64,000 nt of DNA from contig NZ_JABSQR010000030.1 in NCBI RefSeq assembly GCF_013215705.1, forward strand, positions 1 to 64,000. Reading direction: 5' to 3'. Shown here in pieces: positions 1 through 9,588 of this stretch. This DNA comes from Moritella sp. Lineage in GTDB: Bacteria; Pseudomonadota; Gammaproteobacteria; Enterobacterales; Moritellaceae. Position 1 is the stretch's first letter, and every line of letters begins with the position of its first letter. Under the pieces are notes generated by a model, which was given only the letters and a program-made list of their open reading frames with translations, made no database searches and was not told the origin of the DNA. The translations under genes were made by a program, and so were the position numbers.

Positions 1-609
1 TGCGATGGTTACAGTGTTTATGAAAATATCGACAATATTATTCCTGTTGGTTGCTGGGCTCATGCAAGACGTAAGTTTCACGATGCCTTAACCGCGCAAC
101 CCAAAAAAACAGGCAAAGCCACAGTGGCATTAAATTACATTCAATCGCTTTATGCGATTGAGAAAAAAGCCAAATCGTTAACCCCCGAAGAACGGCAACA
201 CTTACGAGTGAAAAAAGCAGAACCAGTCTTGCAGCAACTTCATGAGTGGCTAAGCAAAAGTGCAAAAACAGTCACCCCGAAAAGTAAAATAGGCGTGGCC
301 ATTAGCTATACCTTAAATCAATGGGAAAAACTGAGGCGTTATCTTTATTCGGGTGAATTAGGGATTGATAATAACGTCACCGAACGAGACATCAGGCCAT
401 TTACCACAGGTCGGAAAAATTGGATGTTCAGCCAATCAGTGGATGGTGCAGATGCAAGCGCAGTACTTTACAGTATTGTGATGACTTGCCGTGCAAACGA
501 TATAAATCCGTATTTATATTTCCAAAAACTCTTCACAGAACTGCCACAACGGGATGAATTTGCTGATTTAAGTGATTTATTACCCTGGAATGCAGGCCTA
601 GAAGCCTGA
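1..609 (+). CDS. IS66 family transposase, C-terminal part (5' end outside window)
   Basis: The frame is open from base 1, so the gene starts upstream. The visible part has the IS66 hallmark VGCWAHARRKFHDAL near the start, then NNVTERDIRPFTTGRKNWMF, which carries the last acidic catalytic residue, and the usual IS66 tail with the GADASAVLYSIVMTCRAN segment. About 202 residues are seen against roughly 500 in full-length relatives. The GTG at 124 is internal and not a start. The C-terminus looks intact. Confidence 0.88.
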   Translation, partial: CDGYSVYENIDNIIPVGCWAHARRKFHDALTAQPKKTGKATVALNYIQSLYAIEKKAKSLTPEERQHLRVKKAEPVLQQLHEWLSKSAKTVTPKSKIGVAISYTLNQWEKLRRYLYSGELGIDNNVTERDIRPFTTGRKNWMFSQSVDGADASAVLYSIVMTCRANDINPYLYFQKLFTELPQRDEFADLSDLLPWNAGLEA

Positions 610-644
610 TGATATCAGGCTTGACCGCTTAACCAACCGCTTAC
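1..644 (+). mobile_element. Right end of an IS66-family insertion sequence (left part outside window)
   Basis: The window opens inside the transposase and the element ends about 35 bases after its stop codon. The outermost bases, CGCTTAC at 638-644, are the inverse of the GTAAGCG start typical of IS66-family terminal repeats. An 8-bp target duplication is expected next (645-652), but the left end is not visible. The insertion lies inside a small lipoprotein gene read from the other strand. Confidence 0.75.
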
Positions 645-793
645 GTTGATACTGGCTTTATATCACTGGTTTTGATATGTGCTGTTATCGTAGCAATTTG
701 TGGTGTAGTTATTTGTGCCGGAGTTGAATTGGAATCGTTACATGCACTGATGAACACACCCATGAAAGCGATAGATAATGCTGTTTTTTTCAT
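641..793 (-). pseudogene. Small lipoprotein gene truncated by the IS66 insertion
   Basis: From the ATG at 793 the product begins MKKTALSIAFMGVFISAC, a lipoprotein signal with a plausible lipobox (FISAC), followed by a Ser/Thr/Pro-rich stretch. The TAA stop (643-641) is supplied by the terminal repeat of IS66, so the original C-terminus is lost and the stretch is only about 50 residues. An in-frame upstream ATG at 844 would add 17 residues but would place a polar segment before the signal; neither start has a clear Shine-Dalgarno. A Fur-box-like sequence lies about 70 bases upstream, so the intact gene may have been iron-regulated. The original function is unknown. Confidence 0.55.
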
Positions 794-862
794 TTTTTTT
801 AGTTTGTTTGTTATGTGAGGCGGAGGATGATAATGAATCATCAATAAAGAAGCAAGTATAAA

Positions 863-877
863 TAATAATAATTATCA
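863..877 (-). promoter_or_regulatory. Putative Fur box upstream of the truncated lipoprotein
   Basis: TAATAATAATTATCA matches the 7-1-7 Fur consensus TGATAATnATTATCA at 13 of 14 defined positions. It lies between the divergent PfkB kinase stop side and the lipoprotein start, about 70 bases from the lipoprotein ATG. AT-rich sequence raises the chance of a random match. Confidence 0.5.
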
Positions 878-918
878 TTTACACTCGTAGTTTGATTATG
901 TAATTCAGGTGAGAGGGG

Positions 919-1773
919 TTATTTGGCTAGATGCTGTTGTAACTCTGAGCCTGGGATTGAACTGGCCGTTGTGACTGCAATCGCGGCCCATTCTGCGCCT
1001 GTGTTCATGGCCTGTGCTATCTCTTGCTCGGCGAGTAGGCCATCAATTAATCCCGACGCAAATGCATCCCCAGCCCCTGTGGTATCGATAACTTGTGCTG
1101 CAATGGAAGGCACGCTCACGGCACCTTTGTTACTGTAAGCGACAGCGCCTTGATCGCCATCGGTAATGATAAAATAACGTAAGCTGTGACTGGCGATCTG
1201 CTGACCATACTGCCATAGTTTGTCTCTGTTATTGACATCTACGCCATGGTTTTTCATATCAGATTTTGACGAGATCAAGACATGGCATGGACGTGGACGG
1301 CTGTCTTTGGCTAACTGAGCTATCACTAAGGTATGTGCAAGTGCTGCTTGCGCCCAGAGTTCGCAGCCGACTGCTGAAGAGTTAATATATAACACCTGCC
1401 ATTGGCTAAAGTCGGGGGCTGGACCTAAAGTAAAAATAGGGCGCTGTGGACGAATAATGGTGCGCTCACCATCCGGTGTCATGACTAATAATAATTCTGG
1501 TGTATCCAGATCATTGCGCTGTAGCAAACTACAATCTAGCCCCTGAATACTGGCTTCTGCCAATAACCAATCGGCGGTCTTATCATTACCAACTTGGCTG
1601 ACTAAGGCCACTTTGTGACCCGCATAAATCAAACCTAACCCGGTATTGGCCCCTCCGCCACCTAAACGTCGCCCATTATCGGCATAATAATGGCGGCCAC
1701 CCGTTGATAACGGGCGATCCAGTTGTAATACCCGGTCACAGTTGAGGTTCGCAAGTAAGAGGATATTTGACAT
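919..1773 (-). CDS. PfkB/ribokinase-family carbohydrate kinase
   Basis: The 284-residue protein has both PfkB signatures: an N-terminal glycine-rich block (GRRLGGGGANTGLGLIYAG, about residues 34-52) and the C-terminal DTTGAGDAFASGLIDGLL, whose Asp is the catalytic base and whose GAGD forms the anion hole. It should phosphorylate a sugar or nucleoside with ATP in the cytoplasm. The substrate cannot be told from sequence. The start at 1773 is supported by AAGG about 8 bases upstream. It stands alone, with no sugar transporter or regulator beside it. Confidence 0.85.
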   Translation of the reverse strand: MSNILLLANLNCDRVLQLDRPLSTGGRHYYADNGRRLGGGGANTGLGLIYAGHKVALVSQVGNDKTADWLLAEASIQGLDCSLLQRNDLDTPELLLVMTPDGERTIIRPQRPIFTLGPAPDFSQWQVLYINSSAVGCELWAQAALAHTLVIAQLAKDSRPRPCHVLISSKSDMKNHGVDVNNRDKLWQYGQQIASHSLRYFIITDGDQGAVAYSNKGAVSVPSIAAQVIDTTGAGDAFASGLIDGLLAEQEIAQAMNTGAEWAAIAVTTASSIPGSELQQHLAK

Positions 1774-2147
1774 AGTTATTGGCCTTGAATGATAGGTTGA
1801 TGATAATTATCTATTAATCATGCCAAAAAGGAAATAACACAAGACTGTCGAGTTATAAAATTGAGCGATATGACACAGTATAGCGGTTTGTTAGCGCATC
1901 ACAATTTGCCGCAAGGCGGTTGATACTGGAGAGGACGTAATAGGCCAGCCTGTCACAAAGCCGCGGTAATTAAAGCTTTATTCATGTTCATTTATGGCGA
2001 AGGTGATACACTAATTTTCATGCTTTAGTATTATACCAATCACAATAAATAGATGATCACTTATTTAATGCTATTGGTAGTAGTCCTTCTTATGCCTATT
2101 TTTTACGATGGTTAAATTGTGGCATTTGATTTTGACAGGGTGGTTGA
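1774..2147. other. Intergenic region with a TACCAAT/ATTGGTA inverted repeat
   Basis: These 374 bases separate the divergently transcribed sugar kinase and hybrid histidine kinase and should hold both promoters. No convincing small gene was seen. A 7-bp inverted repeat, TACCAAT (2034-2040) and ATTGGTA (2073-2079), brackets an AT-rich core with AATAAAT and ATTTATT inside it. It may be a small palindromic repeat unit, but only this copy was noticed. Confidence 0.4.
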
Positions 2148-4433
2148 ATGAAAAGAATAAGGGCTATGATGTTTACATCTATACGCGCGAAGTTGAATTT
2201 GCTGATGGGCATTTTTATTTTTTGTTTGCTGTTTTCTATTTATGAGGGCTCTCGCCTGATTGATTATGGTAAAACTGCGGTTGATCAGCAATCAAATGTT
2301 TACCGGCATGCTAGCACGCTTATTCTTAACGCAGACCGAGATGCGTATCAGGCTTATTCTGCTTTTCAGCAATACATTATTGATGGTGACGTTACTGCGT
2401 TCACAGTGATAAATGACAATTTAGATCAAATTAAAACCCGTTACGGCAAGTATATTGAGTTGGGCGCGACCACCGATAGTTATAATATACTGTCGTTGAT
2501 GGCACAGTGGCGTCAATTAACCAAAGATTACATCGACAGTAATGATGAGGAAGAAAAGACCATCATTCACTGGGCTATCAGTCAAGAGTTTCAGGTATTA
2601 AGACAGCGCCTTGACCAAGAATACGATCAAATTAATGCAAAATCAGAGCAAGCAGTCAATGATTTTCACCTTCATCTATTTAAGGAGTTTACCTGGCTGT
2701 TGATGGTATTTACGATCTTGTTAGTATCCATTATTTGTATTTATGGTCTGATTAAACACAGTATTATTGCCCGCCTAAATGATTTGAATCGCAACATAAG
2801 TTGTATTGCTACTGGCGATTACGACACTTTTATTAACAACAATCGCATGATTAATCATACCGATGATGAAATGAGTGAATCTTTTGCGCATCTTGCGGCA
2901 TTACAAAGCCAGTTAAAGCAAAATATTGCCACAATCACTCAAGAGAAAGATAACGCTAATAAAGCCAACCGTGCCAAGAGTACTTTTTTAGCCAATATGT
3001 CCCATGAGATCCGTACGCCGCTTAATGGCATTATTGGTATGGCTGAGATCTTGAAAGACTCGCCGTTGTCTCCCATCCAAAAAGACTATCTGATGACGAT
3101 TGATTCATCATCACAAACCCTGCTGATGTTGATTAATGATGTGCTCGATTTATCAAAAATTGAATCGGGTAACTTGGTTATTTCGCCGCATACATCTAAC
3201 GTTAAAGAAGTGCTGTTTGATACGACGTCATTAATTGCAGTTAAGGCACAAGAGAAAAATATTGAACTCGATATTCAAATCGACCCCGAATTACCTGAAT
3301 TGGTGAAATTAGATGAGCACAAGTTGAGGCAAGTGCTGATGAACCTGGCCTCTAATGCAGTTAAGTTTACAGCGAAAGGGAAAATTACGCTGACATTGCA
3401 ATCTAAAGTGGTGGATGCTGACAATATTGCTTTGTCGTTCTCGGTCAAAGATACCGGCATCGGTATTGAGCCAGACAAGCATGACAAAATATTTGAAGCG
3501 TTTCAGCAAGAAGACAATAACACCACGCGCCATTTTGGTGGTACCGGTTTAGGACTTTCTATTAGTGCTAAGATTGTCAGTTTGATGGGCGGATACATTA
3601 CGATCACATCGACTAAGGGGGAAGGCAGTGATTTTCATTTTACCATTACTGTTGGCGTCGAGAAAGTTCAGCCGAAACAACCGCTATCCCCGTATCAAGC
3701 CATTATCATTAATGCTAAAAATACCCAGTTTTTACAATTTGAACTTAATAAACTGGGGATATCGACAACCGAATGTCGCGACATTAACTGCGTTGCTGCC
3801 AGTGTGAAAGCCAATTCGATTATTATTTATAATCAGCAAGAGGTCGAACTGGCTAAAATAGAGCTGCAAACACTGCGTCAAAAGGTCGGTAAAACACCGA
3901 TTTTAGTGTCGCGTAGTAATCATCATGAACAGTTTAATTATGCCCACTTAGTTGATGGCTATATTCATCAACCATTGTTAGGCCTCAGGTTGATAAATAT
4001 GATTAATGATCTGGACCTGAGCGTCATAGCTGAAACCGATGAGACAACGCACAAGACCAGCCGTGCTGTGTTGTTAGTGGAAGATAATTTAATTAATCAG
4101 AAAGTCGCCTCGATTAATATTAACAAATTAGGGTTGGACGTCTTGGTCGCAAAGAATGGCCAAGAGGCGATCGATATTTATGCCGAAAACCATCAAAACA
4201 TTAACTTAGTGTTGATGGATTGCATGATGCCAGTGATGGATGGCTTTGATGCGACTATCGGTATTCGGGAATATGAAGAGGCTTATTCTTTGTCTCGCAT
4301 TCCCATTGTCGCGTTAACCGCCAGTATTTTAGAAGATGATATTCAGCGTTGTTTTGATTCTGGTATGGATGATTATTTGCCTAAGCCTTTCAAAAAAGAG
4401 ATATTTAGAGAGAAAATTAAAAAATACAGTTAA
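2148..4433 (+). CDS. Membrane-bound hybrid sensor histidine kinase/response regulator
   Basis: The 761 residues are ordered as: first membrane helix about 16-32, periplasmic sensor region about 35-180, second helix about 183-203, HAMP-like linker, HisKA with phospho-acceptor His286 in [10 protein letters not shown], ATPase domain with N-box [16 protein letters not shown] and GGTGLGLSI, then a C-terminal receiver with Asp691 in LVLMDCMMP and Lys746. Residues about 515-625 look like a degenerate receiver ([12 protein letters not shown] start, no clear phospho-Asp). No separate phosphotransfer domain is present, so it must signal through another protein. The signal sensed is unknown. It converges on a LysR gene, overlapping it by 17 bases. 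Confidence 0.9.
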   Translation: MKRIRAMMFTSIRAKLNLLMGIFIFCLLFSIYEGSRLIDYGKTAVDQQSNVYRHASTLILNADRDAYQAYSAFQQYIIDGDVTAFTVINDNLDQIKTRYGKYIELGATTDSYNILSLMAQWRQLTKDYIDSNDEEEKTIIHWAISQEFQVLRQRLDQEYDQINAKSEQAVNDFHLHLFKEFTWLLMVFTILLVSIICIYGLIKHSIIARLNDLNRNISCIATGDYDTFINNNRMINHTDDEMSESFAHLAALQSQLKQNIATITQEKDNANKANRAKSTFLANMSHEIRTPLNGIIGMAEILKDSPLSPIQKDYLMTIDSSSQTLLMLINDVLDLSKIESGNLVISPHTSNVKEVLFDTTSLIAVKAQEKNIELDIQIDPELPELVKLDEHKLRQVLMNLASNAVKFTAKGKITLTLQSKVVDADNIALSFSVKDTGIGIEPDKHDKIFEAFQQEDNNTTRHFGGTGLGLSISAKIVSLMGGYITITSTKGEGSDFHFTITVGVEKVQPKQPLSPYQAIIINAKNTQFLQFELNKLGISTTECRDINCVAASVKANSIIIYNQQEVELAKIELQTLRQKVGKTPILVSRSNHHEQFNYAHLVDGYIHQPLLGLRLINMINDLDLSVIAETDETTHKTSRAVLLVEDNLINQKVASININKLGLDVLVAKNGQEAIDIYAENHQNINLVLMDCMMPVMDGFDATIGIREYEEAYSLSRIPIVALTASILEDDIQRCFDSGMDDYLPKPFKKEIFREKIKKYS

Positions 4434-5322
4434 GCGTAGCCTTTTCAAGCTTATCTATTTTAATCTTGTTTGATGCATGAATACCACGTCTATATAATGC
4501 GCTTAATTGCGCCACTTCAGTTGCTGTGTAGTGTGGGTGAGGAGTTGATGTTAGCGCTAGGACAATATCAATAGCAGCGAGTGGTGGCAAACTTGGATCA
4601 TTGATGATGGTGAAATCGTCCGGCACGGTGGAAGCAACCATTGCACCTATCCCTGTGCCATTTTTAATGATGGCTTTGATAGCGGTGGCACTGGGTGAAA
4701 TACAAACAATACTGTATTTACGGTTAATTTTATCAAGGCCATCGACCGCTGCAGAATGCACCTTGCAATCTTCTTCGAAGAGAATGAGTGGTAATGTTGG
4801 CCGAGTCAGTAATTCCTTATGCCCGTAATATACCCAGACGGCTTTATCCGGTTGTAATAAGTAACCTTCTTGGCTTTCTGGTGCTCGTGTAATAATCGCT
4901 AAGTCGATCTCGCCATTATCGAGCATTATGCGTAATTTTACTGTGTTGTCGCAATGTATACGAAACTTTTGATTGGGCGTTTTGTCTTGTATTAATTGAA
5001 TAATTGTAGGCAACACACTGACAACGTAATCATCTGGGCAACCTATTATCAGCGGCCTATTATTCTTAACTGTCGCAAATTCGGTAAGCACATCATCGTG
5101 TAATGCTAAAATTCGCCGAGCGTAACTTACCAGTACTTGCCCTTCGGTTGTGAGTGATAAGTTTCGACCTTTTTTGATAAATAAGCGTTGATTCGCTTCT
5201 TGTTCCAGCTTTTTCATTTGCATGCTGATCGCACTCTGGGTTCGACAAATTTGCTTCGCCGCCCGTGTAAAACTGCCCGTGTCAACAAATGCGATAAAGC
5301 TACGTAGTGCATCAATGTCCAT
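4417..5322 (-). CDS. LysR family transcriptional regulator
   Basis: The 301-residue protein begins with a classic LysR winged helix-turn-helix ([20 protein letters not shown], then [13 protein letters not shown], about residues 2-60) followed by a periplasmic-binding-like effector domain to about residue 290. AGGGA sits 8 bases before the ATG at 5322. LysR proteins often control the divergent neighbour, which here is the 53-residue ORF at 5441. The C-terminal codons overlap the end of the hybrid kinase on the other strand. The effector is unknown. Confidence 0.88.
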   Translation of the reverse strand: MDIDALRSFIAFVDTGSFTRAAKQICRTQSAISMQMKKLEQEANQRLFIKKGRNLSLTTEGQVLVSYARRILALHDDVLTEFATVKNNRPLIIGCPDDYVVSVLPTIIQLIQDKTPNQKFRIHCDNTVKLRIMLDNGEIDLAIITRAPESQEGYLLQPDKAVWVYYGHKELLTRPTLPLILFEEDCKVHSAAVDGLDKINRKYSIVCISPSATAIKAIIKNGTGIGAMVASTVPDDFTIINDPSLPPLAAIDIVLALTSTPHPHYTATEVAQLSALYRRGIHASNKIKIDKLEKATLNCIF

Positions 5323-5440
5323 TGATTAAATCCCTTTAATACATCAATAAATCGAATGTGTGCTATCAAAACTATGCGTTTGTTTTAACTTAATCAAGTG
5401 ATTACAGTAATAAACATCAAATTAAATAAGGGAATATATA

Positions 5441-5602
5441 ATGAGAAAACTATTCGTATTGTTGATGGTTTCTTTTTCAAGTATCGGTGGATTGATGTTT
5501 TTACAACAAGAAGGGGGCGGTCAAAAAGAATTAGAGAATAGAGAAATAAGCACGATGTCGATTGAAGAGGCTAATAATATATGTGATTGTCGCCAGCTAT
5601 AA
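5441..5602 (+). CDS. Small exported or membrane-anchored protein, 53 residues
   Basis: An ATG at 5441 preceded by AAGGGA (8-base spacing) opens a 53-residue frame: a hydrophobic N-terminus (RKLFVLLMVSFSSIGGLMF), then a Gly-Gly-Gly turn, a charged acidic middle and a C-terminal CDC motif two residues before the final QL. This could be a signal peptide or a single membrane anchor. It is divergent from the LysR gene with 118 bases between starts and ends in a strong hairpin. No family is recognised. The good ribosome site and the following terminator argue that it is real. Confidence 0.55.
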   Translation: MRKLFVLLMVSFSSIGGLMFLQQEGGGQKELENREISTMSIEEANNICDCRQL

Positions 5603-5604
5603 AA

Positions 5605-5627
5605 ATACCGCAGACTGGCTGCGGTAT
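5605..5627. terminator. Hairpin between the small ORF and cpdB
   Basis: ATACCGCAG and CTGCGGTAT form a perfect 9-bp stem with a 5-base loop, three bases after the small gene's stop and between convergent genes. The following T tract is weak, so a bidirectional but modest terminator is likely. Confidence 0.6.
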
Positions 5628-5661
5628 TACACGTTTACGTTTAGTTAAATTGAATTAAACG

Positions 5662-7629
5662 TTACTTTTTGTTTTGTAGGTCTAAGCTGTAGACAGCGAA
5701 GCCAAGTTTGTCTTCTTTAATAAACTGCATCGGGTATTGGCCTTTGTCCTTGATGAACTGCGCGGCTTTTTTACCTGGTGCTGTTTCGAAGGTGATGGTC
5801 AGTTTCTTATCGCTTTGTAATGGCGTGAAGTACCAGTTATTATCGGCACTGGGTGTCACTTGACCTTGTTCTTTACTTACTCGGCTAATGTAATTAGCAA
5901 GCACAGTGCGGTTTTCATCTGGTGCAGCAAAGGCGACAAATGCTTCACCGGTACCGGCAAATTTAGCACTGTAAGCACGGTAGTTATTGGTTGCCACAAT
6001 GAACGGCTGTGCTGGGTCTACTGCTTTACCATCAAAGGTTAAGTCGGTAATACGATTTGAATCTGGGTTGATCAGTTTACAGTTACCGTCATAACGTGCA
6101 GGTTGCGATAAATCGATGCCGTAATTAACACCGTCAATCACATCATAGTTATAAGTGCGGAAACCTTCCCAGTTAATTAACCCCTGTGGAGCTGTGCTGT
6201 TTAGGTCGATTTGATTAAATTGTCCGGCAGAGCATTCCAGCCATTCTTTTACTTCTTTACCTGTTACTTTCATTGCCACTAGGGTATTCGGGTAAAGGTA
6301 AAGATCGGCAGCGTTACGGAAGGTTAACTGACCTGATTCAACTTCAGTAAAGTTAGTTGGATCGTTACCACGGCCGCCGGCTTTAAACGGTGCCGCGGCA
6401 GACAGCACTGGAATACCATCTAGATCTGGGTCGCCTTGAATAAAGCGTTCTACATAATCTTGTTGTGCCAGGTTAACAATCTGAATGGTTGGATCGTCTT
6501 GTACTAGCGCTAGGAAACTGTACATCACATCACTGGCTTTACCGATAGGTTGGTTTACAAAATTACGCGTTGCCTTGTGATCATCTTGCAATACGGCCAG
6601 CATTTTTTCATCAGCGGCAACTAATGGCTTTTTGGTTAACTTGTCAAAAATAGGACGCGCTTCTGTTTGTGCATCGATTACTTTCCAAGTATCACCTTGC
6701 TTGTCTAATACTAAATCCATGATACCTACGTGATCGCCCCAGCGACCAGGCATAACCGCTGGGATACCGTTGATGGTGCCTTTGTTGATATCGACACCCG
6801 GTATTTTAGCAAATGTTTTACTTGGGAATACAGCGTGTGAATGACCAAATGCAATGGCATCAATACCCGGTACTTGTGTTAGATAGTACACTGAGTTTTC
6901 AGCCATGACTTTATACGGGTCAGCTGATACGCCTGAATGTGGGATCGCCAGAATAATGTCTGCGCCTTCTGCTTTCATTTGCGGCACAAATTTTTCTGCT
7001 GTTTGTTTAATGTCTAACGCTTCAACTTTACCCTCTAGGTTTTTCTTATCCCAGATTAAGATTTGCGGAGGTACAAAACCGATGTAACCAATCTTAACTT
7101 GATGCTCTACGCCGTCTGTATCTTTAAACGTGTTTGTTTTGATAATGTAGGGAGTGAACATATTTTTACCGGTCTTAAGATCGATAACGTTCGCATTAAT
7201 ATAGGGGAAGTTCGCGTCATTCGTTGCTTCTTTTAAGAAATCTAACCCGTAGTTAAATTCGTGATTACCTAAATTACCGACGTCATAACCAAGCTGATTC
7301 ATTGCTTTGTAAACTGGGTGTACATCACCAGGTTGCAGGCCTTTATCTGCCATGTAGTCGCCCATTGGACTACCTTGTAATAAATCACCGTTATCAACCA
7401 GTACACTATTCTTTACTTCTGCACGGGCTTCTCTTACCAGTGTTGCAGTGCGTACCAGGCCAGTTTTCTCGGTTGGCTTGTTTTTGTAATAGTCATAATC
7501 CATTACGTTGGTATGAATATCCGTCGTTTCTAGAATTCGTAATTTGATGGTTTCGGCATAAGCAGGACCAGCCATGGTAAGTAGCCCGCCGAGTACTGCG
7601 ATGGCCACTGGCTTGATAGATAACGACAT
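5662..7629 (-). CDS. cpdB: Periplasmic 2',3'-cyclic-nucleotide 2'-phosphodiesterase/3'-nucleotidase
   Basis: From the ATG at 7629, backed by GGAGA 7 bases upstream, the 655-residue protein starts with a Sec signal ending near GPAYA. It carries the metallophosphoesterase blocks [26 protein letters not shown] and GHSH, then the C-terminal nucleotide-binding domain ([30 protein letters not shown]). This matches CpdB in order and length. It hydrolyses 2',3'-cyclic nucleotides and 3'-nucleotides so that the nucleoside and phosphate can be taken up. A longer frame to 7680 lacks a ribosome site and would bury the signal peptide. Single gene. Confidence 0.92.
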   Translation of the reverse strand: MSLSIKPVAIAVLGGLLTMAGPAYAETIKLRILETTDIHTNVMDYDYYKNKPTEKTGLVRTATLVREARAEVKNSVLVDNGDLLQGSPMGDYMADKGLQPGDVHPVYKAMNQLGYDVGNLGNHEFNYGLDFLKEATNDANFPYINANVIDLKTGKNMFTPYIIKTNTFKDTDGVEHQVKIGYIGFVPPQILIWDKKNLEGKVEALDIKQTAEKFVPQMKAEGADIILAIPHSGVSADPYKVMAENSVYYLTQVPGIDAIAFGHSHAVFPSKTFAKIPGVDINKGTINGIPAVMPGRWGDHVGIMDLVLDKQGDTWKVIDAQTEARPIFDKLTKKPLVAADEKMLAVLQDDHKATRNFVNQPIGKASDVMYSFLALVQDDPTIQIVNLAQQDYVERFIQGDPDLDGIPVLSAAAPFKAGGRGNDPTNFTEVESGQLTFRNAADLYLYPNTLVAMKVTGKEVKEWLECSAGQFNQIDLNSTAPQGLINWEGFRTYNYDVIDGVNYGIDLSQPARYDGNCKLINPDSNRITDLTFDGKAVDPAQPFIVATNNYRAYSAKFAGTGEAFVAFAAPDENRTVLANYISRVSKEQGQVTPSADNNWYFTPLQSDKKLTITFETAPGKKAAQFIKDKGQYPMQFIKEDKLGFAVYSLDLQNKK

Positions 7630-7795
7630 GATTTTCTCCAAATTAAATAGAAGTAGATACAGAAAACGCCAAGGTAGCATAAATGCACTGCACTTGGTGC
7701 TTAATTGTCAATAATCGCTTGTTTTATCACTTATTTTTATTGATTGCGGGTGAGTTTTTATCAACGAGTAGGAGATTAAACTGATTTAATAGTTG

Positions 7796-8362
7796 TTATT
7801 TGGCCACGCGTGAGGGGACCTGATTAAGTATCGATAACATGACCGCGTAAATAGTGTTTTTACGGACTTGCTCTGATTTATTATTTTCGGTAATACCTTG
7901 TGCTAATACTTGCCACTCTGGTTGAAGGGTTAACGGTTGATAAAACGCAATGAATGCACTGCCTTTTTGAAATTGCTCTGGGTCTAGGTGATTAAGGGAT
8001 AATCCAACGGTTGTGCCGACCTTATCAAAGATCTCGTCGTCAGACAGTTCTGATTCGATCGCTAATCCATAACCAACGAGAAAATCAGCTTGTTGAATAT
8101 CGTCAACTAAAGTGTAACCTTTATCTTGCATAATACGGGTTATAGCGCTGGTGGTGTAACGTGTGAATAATGTTTTATTCGCACTGTCAGGTAGGAAAGT
8201 TTTGCTGTGACTCGGATACCAAGCAAAGGTACTATTTTGCTGGGGGTAGTGAGTCAAATCACCGGTGACAACTTTGGTTATTCGGTTGCTGTTGTTATAT
8301 TCAGTAGTGGTGCAGCCAGCTAAAATGAACACCAAAATAAAAGTCATAAATTGTTTAATCAT
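7796..8362 (-). CDS. DUF4136-type lipoprotein
   Basis: The 188-residue product has a lipoprotein signal (MIKQFMTFILVFILAGC, lipobox LAGC) and then the pattern of DUF4136 proteins: a TFAWYP segment near residue 45 and DIQQADFLVGYGLA near residue 105. Function in this family is unknown; they are envelope lipoproteins. AGAGGA precedes the ATG. It is the last gene of a probable pspB-pspC-lipoprotein operon, 15 bases after pspC, which suggests an envelope-stress context. Confidence 0.78.
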   Translation of the reverse strand: MIKQFMTFILVFILAGCTTTEYNNSNRITKVVTGDLTHYPQQNSTFAWYPSHSKTFLPDSANKTLFTRYTTSAITRIMQDKGYTLVDDIQQADFLVGYGLAIESELSDDEIFDKVGTTVGLSLNHLDPEQFQKGSAFIAFYQPLTLQPEWQVLAQGITENNKSEQVRKNTIYAVMLSILNQVPSRVAK

Positions 8363-8377
8363 GAGCGTCCTCTGTTT

Positions 8378-8767
8378 TTATTTTTGCTTAAATTCACGAT
8401 CCATTTTATAGGAAAAAGAAATAACATAATTTTCCATTTTCTGTAGGCCATTATCAATATCATCAAGCTCGGTGGCTATGTTCTCGAGCAGCTTCTCGGC
8501 AGAATGACCTTGTTGCCATGGCTTGGTTTTCATCGAGTGATTGGCATAAATACTTTGTTGCTGCTGCTTTTTAATTGGCATCTTCTCGAGCAGTAAACAG
8601 GCAATGATATAGATTAATATGGCAAGGAAAAAGCCAGTGAAGAAAAACAAGGAAACAAAGATCAATCGGACCAGCCAGACTTCAGCGCCTAAGGTCACCG
8701 CTATGCCTGCGCATACACCACCTAACTTGCCATTTTCAGTGTCTCGATATAGTGGTTTTGTGCTCAT
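8378..8767 (-). CDS. pspC: Phage shock protein C
   Basis: PspC domain: PLYRDTENGKLGGVCAGIA at the N-terminus, then a long hydrophobic segment (LVRLIFVSLFFFTGFFLAIL) and a C-terminal soluble tail with a coiled-coil-like stretch. I place the start at 8767 because GGAGAG lies 6 bases upstream and the ATG overlaps the pspB stop as ATGA; the ATG at 8779 has no ribosome site. PspC is an inner-membrane partner of PspB that senses secretin mislocation and membrane damage. No pspA or pspF is nearby. Confidence 0.88.
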   Translation of the reverse strand: MSTKPLYRDTENGKLGGVCAGIAVTLGAEVWLVRLIFVSLFFFTGFFLAILIYIIACLLLEKMPIKKQQQQSIYANHSMKTKPWQQGHSAEKLLENIATELDDIDNGLQKMENYVISFSYKMDREFKQK

Positions 8768-8985
8768 CTGTCTCTCCATTTTGGCGATTCTTGGTCTAAA
8801 ATCTGCTCCAGTGAGATAACGCGATCTTGCAATTGCTCGGTACGGCTAATTAAGGTTTGTAGCTTATCCTTGTCTTTCGGGGTCAAGCCTTGATTGCTTT
8901 GGCGTCTACTGCGGTAGTATAAAACTAGCCACAGTGGTGCGACGAAGACTAAGAATACGGTGACAGGTATTTGTATAAAATCCAT
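8764..8985 (-). CDS. pspB: Phage shock protein B
   Basis: The 73-residue protein has one N-terminal membrane helix (IPVTVFLVFVAPLWLVLYY) and a short coiled-coil tail (ISRTEQLQDRVISLEQIL), ending with the WRDR typical of PspB. AAGGA precedes the ATG. It overlaps pspC by 4 bases, indicating translational coupling. In the known system PspBC recruits PspA and frees the activator PspF; here neither is adjacent, so they would have to act from elsewhere. Confidence 0.88.
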   Translation of the reverse strand: MDFIQIPVTVFLVFVAPLWLVLYYRSRRQSNQGLTPKDKDKLQTLISRTEQLQDRVISLEQILDQESPKWRDR

Positions 8986-9072
8986 GGTTATTCCTTATTG
9001 AACACAGATAGCGGCAAGTTGACGAAACGGTAACGCACAATTAATTATGGTTTATTATTATATTTTATACAT

Positions 9073-9092
9073 ATAGCCAAACTACTTCAATA
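9073..9092. repeat. Degenerate copy of the TATACCCAAG repeat
   Basis: TATAGCCAAACTACTTCAAT resembles the dispersed motif seen in full at 9173 and elsewhere, with about three mismatches. It lies between pspB and a strong hairpin. Confidence 0.4.
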
Positions 9093-9115
9093 CTGATTGT
9101 GCTCAATAGAAACGA

Positions 9116-9160
9116 AAACGCACCTTTCCTTATTTTAGTAATAAGGAAAAGGTGCGTTTA
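9116..9160. terminator. Bidirectional terminator between pspB and the DUF413 gene
   Basis: A long hairpin, AACGCACCTTTCCTTATT paired with AATAAGGAAAAGGTGCGTT, contains a one-base bulge and a short loop. It sits downstream of the DUF413 gene on the minus strand, where a run of T with one interruption follows. Confidence 0.75.
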
Positions 9161-9172
9161 CTGTCAACTAAC

Positions 9173-9195
9173 TATACCCAAGTTACTTCAATATA
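9173..9195. repeat. Copy of the TATACCCAAGTTACTTCAA dispersed repeat
   Basis: TATACCCAAGTTACTTCAAT is the clearest copy of a motif recurring in several intergenic spaces of the window (10638, 18339, 30201, 33698, 37279, 47567). Confidence 0.7.
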
Positions 9196-9210
9196 TATAT
9201 GGTAAGAAAT

Positions 9211-9588
9211 TTATGAATCTAAATCTAACTCATCATAAGTGTTATCAATATCTTCTTGAGTGGATAGTTCATCAACAAAGTAATCGCGACTTGGCTTTTT
9301 TGCACTGCGCTTAGTGATTGAGTTGCGTAATGTATTGGGGTGGGTGATCTTATGATTATATTTGCGCCAGCATCGGGCAAAATCAGAGGTTAATTTGAAT
9401 TCACCATCAAGCTCTGCGAGAAAGAAATGTTCGTCAGCAGTGGCGGGTAAGATCTCGCCTTCTTGTAGCCGTAGCATTGTTAAACCGTAATTTTCTAATA
9501 ACTGTGATTCATCTAGATTAAATGCATTTTGTTGTTGAAAGCCAAGTGGAAAATGCACTTCATCTAAAAATATACCCATGCTTCTCAT
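9211..9588 (-). CDS. DUF413 (MaoP-like) protein with C-terminal extension
   Basis: Residues about 5-85 follow the DUF413 pattern: FLDEVHFPLGF, then ESQLLENYGLTMLRLQEGE, then E-FF, then CWRKYNHKI. In enterobacteria the DUF413 protein MaoP helps organise the Ori macrodomain with the maoS site. Here the protein is 125 residues, with an extra acidic tail after the domain, so a chromosome-organising role is only inferred. AAAGG is 8 bases before the ATG at 9588. It is monocistronic with a strong terminator behind it. Confidence 0.7.
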   Translation of the reverse strand: MRSMGIFLDEVHFPLGFQQQNAFNLDESQLLENYGLTMLRLQEGEILPATADEHFFLAELDGEFKLTSDFARCWRKYNHKITHPNTLRNSITKRSAKKPSRDYFVDELSTQEDIDNTYDELDLDS

